DNA from: Enterobacter dykesii | Lineage (GTDB): Bacteria > Pseudomonadota > Gammaproteobacteria > Enterobacterales > Enterobacteriaceae | Assembly: GCF_008364625.2 (NCBI RefSeq) | Contig: NZ_CP126604.1 | Location: 2,542,001 to 2,606,000, forward strand | Length of the DNA stretch: 64,000 bases | Direction of reading: 5' to 3' | In this document: piece after piece, positions 58,356 through 64,000 of the stretch | Layout: every line of letters starts with the position of its first letter | Numbering within the stretch: position 1 is the first letter of the stretch | Program-made: the position numbers and the translations under genes | The notes under the pieces: generated by a model | What the model saw: the letters and a program-made list of their open reading frames with translations, nothing else | What the model was told of the DNA's origin: nothing | Database searches by the model: none

Positions 58356-58829
58356 TCAATAGATGACTAGTTTGCCCGCTGGCCAAGTACCTGACCATCC
58401 ACAGGGCATATGCCCAGCTTCATAAACATTAATTAATCCGTCAAAAAAGAATGGCTCTTGAAGAAAATTACTATACGCATCTTCAAGCAAGTAATTCACA
58501 AGATCCCATTTTAACGTCTCAGTCATTGAGCCTTTCACTGACTCCGGGAGGGTTATTTTTGGGATAATATCATTCTCTACAACATTCTTGGCTTCTTTGA
58601 CCAAAGAATTCCAATATTGATATTTGTTAGTGTGTTTTTTTGCGAGATAACCCGTTATTTCATTACCAGCCGCCAGGGTGGCTCTTTCCCATTCATCGCT
58701 ATTCAGCCCTTTTATAAATAAGCTAAAGGACTGAACTTGTATAACACCAGTGAGTGTCGTTGCCACACCAAGATTAACAAACCAATTAATATTATTTAAC
58801 CTATATATTGCTAACCAGGATATCTTCAT
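58356..58829 (-). CDS. Hypothetical protein downstream of the Rhs immunity gene
   Basis: A 157-residue protein starting MKISWLAIYRLNNINWFVNL, with ATLAAGNEITGYLAKKH and PFFFDGLINVYEAGHMPCGW near the C-terminus. I do not recognise a family. It is in the active Rhs unit, after the SUKH gene, and ends 14 bases from ychF copy C. The N-terminal half is mildly hydrophobic but without a clear signal. It may be a second immunity protein or Rhs accessory protein, perhaps left from an earlier tip. Confidence 0.72.
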   Translation of the reverse strand: MKISWLAIYRLNNINWFVNLGVATTLTGVIQVQSFSLFIKGLNSDEWERATLAAGNEITGYLAKKHTNKYQYWNSLVKEAKNVVENDIIPKITLPESVKGSMTETLKWDLVNYLLEDAYSNFLQEPFFFDGLINVYEAGHMPCGWSGTWPAGKLVIY

Positions 58830-58898
58830 ATTTTAACCTGATTTATTTTACCTAGGAACCTAGGTATGTTCATAACTCCAAGCAGCCATGCTGCTTTA

Positions 58899-58936
58899 TA
58901 ATAAAGCTCTATGAGCTGCGTCACAGAGCTTTATTA
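58899..58936 (-). terminator. Inverted repeat after the SUKH gene, possible terminator
   Basis: TAATAAAGCTCT and AGAGCTTTATTA form perfect 12-base arms around a 14-base loop, about 65 bases after the SUKH stop on the minus strand. The A/T-rich outer arms give a short T tract, so it may be a weak terminator. A second palindrome AGCAGCCATGCTGCT lies at 58881-58895. Confidence 0.5.
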
Positions 58937-59000
58937 ACAATATGAATATCAAAATAACAGCAATCGAATTAAATAAATCGATTAAATTTTTAAGTGTACT

Positions 59001-59483
59001 TTAAGAAAGATCCTCTTCTGCTACTAATTCGTTAACAAAGTTAGCAAATGAATTTGTCAGATATCTTTGAAGTTTTGTGTGATTCTCGTGCATAGTCAAA
59101 TCCTCATCAAAAGAATCTGTAGCAAAATATACAATTGAGTAATTATCTAAATTCAGGCAGAAGAAATTCCCTCCCCAATCATTTGCGAAAGGAAGCAGGT
59201 TTTTAGGAATCACTTCCCTATCCACCATGCTGATATAGCAACCGTCAATTAAAGAGCCAGGGGCATTATTTGTATGACTATTATAAACAAACGGCTTAAA
59301 CGCAGCCACCTCTATTGGCTCAAAATCTTCATCACCGTCCCACCAACTTTTCTCTGGGGTGCCACCATTAAATTGCAGATAATGTGAGACAAAATCATCC
59401 GGAAGAGTAATAGATAATTTATCTTCCGCTTTAGCAATATCTGCACGTCCAATATTTTTTTCACAGTTACTGAAATGATTCAT
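59001..59483 (-). CDS. SMI1/KNR4 (SUKH)-family immunity protein of the active Rhs effector
   Basis: A 160-residue SUKH-fold protein: IAKAEDKLSITLPDDFVSHYLQ, then FNGGTPEK, and LPFANDWGGNFFCLNL, the signature blocks of SMI1/KNR4. It should bind and block the WHH nuclease tip encoded just upstream. I start it at MNHFSNCEKN (59483), 9 bases after GAGG; a GTG at 59498 overlapping the rhs stop is the alternative and would add 5 residues. Either way it follows the rhs gene without a gap large enough for a promoter, so toxin and immunity are co-expressed. Confidence 0.88.
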   Translation of the reverse strand: MNHFSNCEKNIGRADIAKAEDKLSITLPDDFVSHYLQFNGGTPEKSWWDGDEDFEPIEVAAFKPFVYNSHTNNAPGSLIDGCYISMVDREVIPKNLLPFANDWGGNFFCLNLDNYSIVYFATDSFDEDLTMHENHTKLQRYLTNSFANFVNELVAEEDLS

Positions 59484-59494
59484 TGATTTATACC

Positions 59495-62400
59495 TCACTG
59501 GTGACAGTTTGCACGCAATTTTTTCGGGACTCGCCCCTTCAACCAGCCTTTAGAATGAGAAACAGCAATGGCTTCTTGGGAACCATATTTTACGCCAAAA
59601 TATTTCTCGAATTGTGAGACTGAGCCTTTATGTGGGAAAGTAGCTTCATGCGCAGAAGTTTTTACTAATTGCATTGTTGTCCTTCCTGTGGCTGGGTCAA
59701 AATCATCGACATGATGCCATGTATATCCGGTTGCTTCGCTTTTAGAAATACCGGCTGCCTTGAAAGCCTCGGTGAAATCTCTATCTCGAGTTCCTTGCAT
59801 TGTAATAGATACAATATTCTGTTTCGTTCCATTGATAGGGAAAAGATCTGGACTTCCTGTAAAGTCAACTCCCTTTAATGCTAACCCCCACGGATCCACC
59901 CACCCCAGCGCATTCGGCGCATACTGGTAAAGGTTTATCCCCCCCGCCAGTCCTATCGGGTCCTGCTGCGTAAACCGCCCGCAGTCCGGGTCGTAATACC
60001 GGAACAGATTGTAGTGCAGCCCTGTCTCACGGTCCAGGTATTGCCCCTGCATCCGCAGGTTCTGAGAATATCCTGATACCTGCGTCTCGCTTTCCCGCAG
60101 CAGCTTGCCCCAGGCGCTGTTGACCCCTTCCCAGCGCACCTGCCCTTCGATATCGGTCATCCGCTCCGGCGTGCCGTTGGGCTGGCAGTGGAACCAGAAG
60201 ATCTCCGGAGCATCCACACCATCAATACGTGCCAGCGGATCGTAGCTGTCCTGATCGCTGTAGACGTAGGTCAGCGGCACATCCCCGTGCAGCTCCTGCA
60301 GCAGACGGAACCCTTCCCAGACAAACTGGGTGGTGACCAGCTTACCGGTTGGCTGTCCGCCCAGCATCTGGCGTCGCGTTTTGCTGATGCGTCGCCCGAG
60401 CGGATCGTAGCGGAAGCTGACCTGCGTCTGCGGTTTATTGCGGTCCCGAGGCTGGCTGATGACCTCCGTCAGGCGATGCTCACCGTCGTAGCGGTAGTGC
60501 CAGCGGGTCTGGCCGTTATCTTTTTCCACGGTGCGGCCGTGGATGTCATAGCGCCAGCGAACGCCGTTCAGCTGCGTCAGGCGGTTGTGCGTAACCTTCT
60601 CTGCAGATCCTTCGAGCGGGTTACCGGCAGCGTCCCAGCGCCACTGCTCCTGTCCGGGCAGCGTGCCGTCCTGAACGAGCAGGCGCCCGGCGCTGTCGTA
60701 CTGCCAGCGGTACCAGCTGAACGGGTTATCGTCCCGCTCTTCCCGCACCAGGTTATTGCGATAGTCGTAATCCCAGCGGCGGGACCAGCGGCGCGGCGAC
60801 GGGCGCTGGGCATTGCCGGTAAAGACGTCCCGGCGATGCAGTCGCCCAAGACGATCGTATTCGCTGCGGGTGGTCAGCAGCCCCTGAGTGCGGCTGGTCT
60901 CCCGGTGGAGTTCGTCGCGGGTAAAATCGGAGACCGACAGCTTATCAAGAACAATGCTGAGCAGATGCCCGCTGCCGTAGTAAAACTGCTTGAGCTCGCG
61001 GCCGTCGGGCAGCGTGACGGAGGTCCGGTTGCCCAGCGCGTCATACTCCCACGCCAGCTCGCCGTGCTCGCCCGCCTCGCGCGTGACGCGACCGAGCGCG
61101 TCATACTCAAAGGCGAGCTCCTGCTCTGCTTCGGTGGTCCACGCGTCGGCTGCAAGCGCAGGATGCAGCCCAATCCGGCTTAACAGCCCGGACGGCGTGT
61201 AGTGATAGCGGGTCTTCCCCTCCGGCGTGGTGCGGGCGACCAGCTGGCCGCTCGCGCTCCAGGCGAAGGCGTGGGTGATGGCCTCCGGATGACCGGCGGC
61301 AAACGTGCGCGCTATCGTGCGCCCGCAGGCGTCGTAGCGATACTGCGAGGCTACGCCATCGAGCCCTACCTCTTCCAGCAGCAGCGAGTCCGCGCCCCAG
61401 CGGAACTGATATGCTTCGCCGTTTTCGTTTTCCAGGGCAATCAGACGCCCGCGGCTGTCCCAGCGGCGGCGTACCTCTTCACCCTGCGTATTACGGGTGG
61501 CGGTTAAGCGCCCTGCCTCATCATATCTGAACTCACTCTCTTTACCGTCGGCGCCCGCATGCTTCACCGGCAGGCCACGTTCGTTCCATTTGAGCGATTC
61601 CGTCCAGCCTTCCGGGCGATCGAGCTGCACCGGACGCCCTGCGGCGTCGTAGCGATAACGGGTCTCTTCCCCGTCGGCGCCAGTCTCGGCCACCAGCCAG
61701 CCCAGCGGATGGTAGCGGTAGCGGGTAATACGCCCGGAACAGTCCGTCGAACGAACGATCTGCCCGGCCTCGTTATACTCCTGGTAGCGGCTCTTTCCGG
61801 CGGCATCAACCTCTTCAACGACCTGGCCGAACGCGTCCCGGCGCAGCTGCGTGGTCTGCCCCATCGGGTCCACCACGCGCTTCAGCCCGTGATGTTCGTC
61901 GTACCAGAACCGGGTGGCGCTGCCGTCGGCTTCGATAATGGCCGCGGGAAGCGCGCGGTGCTCCAGCCAGGCGGTGGTGCGGGTATTGCCGTCAGCGTCG
62001 ATCTCCTGAACCCGGTTACCCATTTCGTCGTAGACGAAGGTAACGGCATTGCCGAGCGGATCGATGCGGCGCGTCAGAAGCTCGTTGTCGTCCCACTCGT
62101 AGCGCCAGTTTTCACCGCGCTCGTCAACGTAGCGGACAATCAGATTCTGCGCGTTCCAGTAGTGGCGGCGCGTCTGGCCGTCGTAGTGCTCGACGGTCGT
62201 CAGCCCGGCGGCTAAATCGTAGTTAAAGCGGCACCCGTCGCCGGTGCTGGTGCGGTTTTCCACCACGCGCCAGTGATCGAATTTTTTCCAGCGGTATTCG
62301 CTCTCCAGACCGCCAGGCATCCGGTGCCAGACCATCAGCCCGTGCTCGTTATAGCGGTATTCACGCGTCACCACGCCGGAGGCATCCGTCGCGCTCGCCA

Positions 62401-63865
62401 GCTGTCCGCGCGCGTCATAGCCCCACTGCATCAGCGGCCAGGTTTGGCTGCCGTCGAAATGGCTGGCAGCGGTAACGCGCTGCGGGAAACGTTCATCGTC
62501 ATAGCGCAGGGTGACGTCTATCGCCCGCGGCTCGTCGTGAAGGCCGACCAGCCTGCCGTGCTCGTCCCACTCTATCAGCAGCGCGTTGCTGTATTCGTCG
62601 CTGAGGGAGGCCAGACGCAGGATAGATGGATTCGCCCGGGTCGGTTTATACAGACGCCACACCGCACCGTCATCGTCGGCAATCGCCACGTCGCCGTTCT
62701 CATTACGGCGGATGATAATGCCTTCGCTGATGCTGTAAAACGCACGGTCGACAGGCGGCAGTTCAAAGCTCAGCTCGCGCCCGGTTTCATCGAACCAGGT
62801 CGCATTGTTATCTTCCAGCGTGAGATAGCTGTCAAAGATCGTTGCCCAGCCCAGGCCGAACAGCCCTTCGCGGGTGGTCAGGCTGTTGTAGCTGCGCTGC
62901 CAGCGAAGCGGGAAGCGCCCCGGCAGCGAGAAATCGAGCTCGTCGTCGTCATTCAGCACCTTCACGCCGGTGGCGGCGTGAACCGGGTGCGAGGAGCCAA
63001 ACACGGCATTCACCGCCATATCGGCCAGCATCCCGCCGCCGGCCGCCGCCAGCGCACAAGGCATGTTTTTCAGGATCTTACCCGGACGCCCTCGCAGCAG
63101 GGAGAGCGCAATCATCCCCAGCGCCAGACCCGGCGTTTTACCGCTTTTGATATCGCGGACCGTGAGCGTGTCCCCGCCGATGATCACGTTCGGGGAGACG
63201 TCGTCGGAAACGGTGCCTTCGCAGGTGGTGCGATCTTTCGCGCGCACCGCGGGCTGCCCGTTGATAAAGACACTTTTAGAGCCTTCCGCCAGATACTGCG
63301 GCCCGGAGTGCTTTTCGCACGCCACCTTGTCTTCTTCCAGCGGTGAGGTTCCCGCGGCGGCAGAGGCCACGCTCGGCTGCCACATTTCGCTGCCAAACTG
63401 TCCGGCGGCGGAAAGCAGCATGCCCGCGTAATCGGCAAAGCTGCCCGGCGACTGCGGCTCAGGGGACGGCGTATCGGCGGGCGTCAGCGTGCCTGCCGCC
63501 CGCGCGGCGGGGATTGCGTTGGTGAGAACGTTGCTGGAACCAGTAGTGATTTTACCCGCAGGCGACGGCGGGAAAAGCGCATTGCCTAACCCCTCAGCGG
63601 CGTTGCTGATATCGTCGGTGATCCCCGCCACGTTCGCCAGCACGCCACCGATAATCCCGCTTAACAGACAGCTGGATCCAATTGCTGCCACGCCTGCAGC
63701 TGCTGCCCCGGCCCCCAGCAATGGCGCCGCTACGGTTGCTGCTGCGCCTACCGCCGCGCCGATCACCGCATAGGCGGCACCTTCCGCCACAATGCTGGTG
63801 ATGTCAGCAAAAATGCTGGAGTGAATAATCTCGTCGCCCTTACGGGCCGCGTTGTTATCGCTCAT
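59495..63865 (-). CDS. Rhs-family PAAR effector with WHH nuclease tip (T6SS toxin)
   Basis: A 1456-residue Rhs protein. The N-terminus holds a split PAAR domain (NAARKGDEIIHSS, later GSKSVFINGQPAVRAKDRTTC and VIIGGDTLTVRDI) with two hydrophobic stretches between (about 28-100) that need the EagR chaperone. Next are an Rhs pre-core segment (HPVHAATGVKVLNDDDELDF) and many YD/Rhs repeats (about 320-1300) that form the toxin cocoon, closed by the self-cleavage motif PNALGWVDPWGL near residue 1328. The tip, about 130 residues, contains GYTWHHVDDFDPATGRTTMQ, the W-H-H signature of HNH/EndoVII-type DNases. The core is GC-rich and the tip AT-richer. It is the only complete rhs gene of the locus. Confidence 0.95.
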   Translation of the reverse strand: MSDNNAARKGDEIIHSSIFADITSIVAEGAAYAVIGAAVGAAATVAAPLLGAGAAAAGVAAIGSSCLLSGIIGGVLANVAGITDDISNAAEGLGNALFPPSPAGKITTGSSNVLTNAIPAARAAGTLTPADTPSPEPQSPGSFADYAGMLLSAAGQFGSEMWQPSVASAAAGTSPLEEDKVACEKHSGPQYLAEGSKSVFINGQPAVRAKDRTTCEGTVSDDVSPNVIIGGDTLTVRDIKSGKTPGLALGMIALSLLRGRPGKILKNMPCALAAAGGGMLADMAVNAVFGSSHPVHAATGVKVLNDDDELDFSLPGRFPLRWQRSYNSLTTREGLFGLGWATIFDSYLTLEDNNATWFDETGRELSFELPPVDRAFYSISEGIIIRRNENGDVAIADDDGAVWRLYKPTRANPSILRLASLSDEYSNALLIEWDEHGRLVGLHDEPRAIDVTLRYDDERFPQRVTAASHFDGSQTWPLMQWGYDARGQLASATDASGVVTREYRYNEHGLMVWHRMPGGLESEYRWKKFDHWRVVENRTSTGDGCRFNYDLAAGLTTVEHYDGQTRRHYWNAQNLIVRYVDERGENWRYEWDDNELLTRRIDPLGNAVTFVYDEMGNRVQEIDADGNTRTTAWLEHRALPAAIIEADGSATRFWYDEHHGLKRVVDPMGQTTQLRRDAFGQVVEEVDAAGKSRYQEYNEAGQIVRSTDCSGRITRYRYHPLGWLVAETGADGEETRYRYDAAGRPVQLDRPEGWTESLKWNERGLPVKHAGADGKESEFRYDEAGRLTATRNTQGEEVRRRWDSRGRLIALENENGEAYQFRWGADSLLLEEVGLDGVASQYRYDACGRTIARTFAAGHPEAITHAFAWSASGQLVARTTPEGKTRYHYTPSGLLSRIGLHPALAADAWTTEAEQELAFEYDALGRVTREAGEHGELAWEYDALGNRTSVTLPDGRELKQFYYGSGHLLSIVLDKLSVSDFTRDELHRETSRTQGLLTTRSEYDRLGRLHRRDVFTGNAQRPSPRRWSRRWDYDYRNNLVREERDDNPFSWYRWQYDSAGRLLVQDGTLPGQEQWRWDAAGNPLEGSAEKVTHNRLTQLNGVRWRYDIHGRTVEKDNGQTRWHYRYDGEHRLTEVISQPRDRNKPQTQVSFRYDPLGRRISKTRRQMLGGQPTGKLVTTQFVWEGFRLLQELHGDVPLTYVYSDQDSYDPLARIDGVDAPEIFWFHCQPNGTPERMTDIEGQVRWEGVNSAWGKLLRESETQVSGYSQNLRMQGQYLDRETGLHYNLFRYYDPDCGRFTQQDPIGLAGGINLYQYAPNALGWVDPWGLALKGVDFTGSPDLFPINGTKQNIVSITMQGTRDRDFTEAFKAAGISKSEATGYTWHHVDDFDPATGRTTMQLVKTSAHEATFPHKGSVSQFEKYFGVKYGSQEAIAVSHSKGWLKGRVPKKLRANCHQ

Positions 63866-63868
63866 GCC

Positions 63869-64000
63869 TTACACATTCCGGTTGTCGTTTAGCGTCAGAC
63901 TCTGCTTAAGCGCGCTCCAGCGCACCTCGTCCTCTTCGGTGAACGCCCTGAGTGCCGAGAGGGTAAAAATCATCAATACCGGTTTGCCCGGCGTCTGCAC
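63869..64000 (-). CDS. EagR-type Rhs chaperone (DUF1795), partial
   Basis: The last 44 codons of a gene running off the right edge: GKPVLMIFTLSALRAFTEED, then EVRWSALKQSLTLNDNRNV and stop. This matches the C-terminal part of DcrB/DUF1795 proteins such as EagR, which shield the hydrophobic N-terminus of Rhs effectors and load them on VgrG. The stop is three bases before the rhs ATG, the usual eagR-rhs coupling. Confidence 0.85.
   Translation of the reverse strand: MQTPGKPVLMIFTLSALRAFTEEDEVRWSALKQSLTLNDNRNV

Noticed and set aside
52830..59500. CRISPR array or insertion sequence as the cause of the repeats in the Rhs region
   Set aside because: The repeats are few, long, unevenly spaced and clearly derive from ychF and Rhs core. 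No transposase gene or terminal inverted repeats are present.
60188..63346. Plus-strand frames of 331, 218 and 357 codons opposite the rhs gene
   Set aside because: Antisense to Rhs repeats; the translations mirror the repeat structure and have no independent support. The frame at 60188 also recurs at 57453 simply because the Rhs core is duplicated.

Overview
The window looks like a chromosomal segment of an Enterobacter-type member of the Enterobacteriaceae. Gene order from adhE through tdk, hns, galU, rssB-rssA, ychJ, purU, two tRNA-Tyr genes, narIJHG, narK, narX-narL and ychO, and again from ychN through chaC/B/A, kdsA, sirB1, prmC, prfA, hemA, lolB, ispE, prs, dauA, ychH, pth and ychF, follows the E. 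coli K-12 map closely. Proteins are very similar to those I remember from E. coli. The additions relative to E. coli are a Klebsiella-type nas operon, an Lrp-like regulator with a DMT exporter, a MerR regulator and a large Rhs toxin locus. Species cannot be fixed from this window; Enterobacter cloacae complex is my best guess, with Kosakonia, Leclercia or Klebsiella as alternatives.

Layout. 1-9.3 kb: central metabolism, nucleoid and stress genes, then a tandem tRNA-Tyr operon. 9.4-22 kb: regulator/exporter pair, then the respiratory nitrate module: NarGHI reductase and its chaperone NarJ, transporter NarK, and the NarX-NarL two-component system on the other strand, with FNR and NarL-like sites upstream of narG and between narK and narX. 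22-34.4 kb: ychO, then the assimilatory nitrate operon nasR-nasFEDCBA on the minus strand. Here nasC and nasB are one reading frame of 1328 codons. The nasF leader carries a sigma-54 promoter, a hexaloop hairpin suited to NasR, and a strong intrinsic terminator. 34.4-51 kb: ychN, a chemoreceptor with a FliA-type promoter, chaC/B/A, kdsA, a translation/heme gene block, prs, dauA and others. A 46-codon relic of sirB2 sits between prmC and sirB1.

51-64 kb: pth and ychF, followed by an Rhs polymorphic-toxin locus read on the minus strand. The right end has a full Rhs/PAAR effector with a WHH nuclease tip, its EagR-type chaperone (cut by the window edge) and a SUKH/SMI1 immunity gene. Between it and ychF lie three further orphan units, each holding a piece of Rhs core, a different tip and small immunity-like genes. 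Each unit boundary carries a decayed copy of the 3' end of ychF plus its terminator. The locus therefore reads as four stacked toxin cassettes separated by three copied ychF ends, which is the most unusual feature of the window.

Working together: nar genes let the cell respire nitrate without oxygen under FNR and NarXL control, while nas genes import and reduce nitrate to ammonium for growth under nitrogen limitation, controlled by sigma-54 transcription and NasR antitermination. The Rhs locus probably serves a type VI secretion system in competition with neighbouring bacteria; no T6SS structural genes are in the window.
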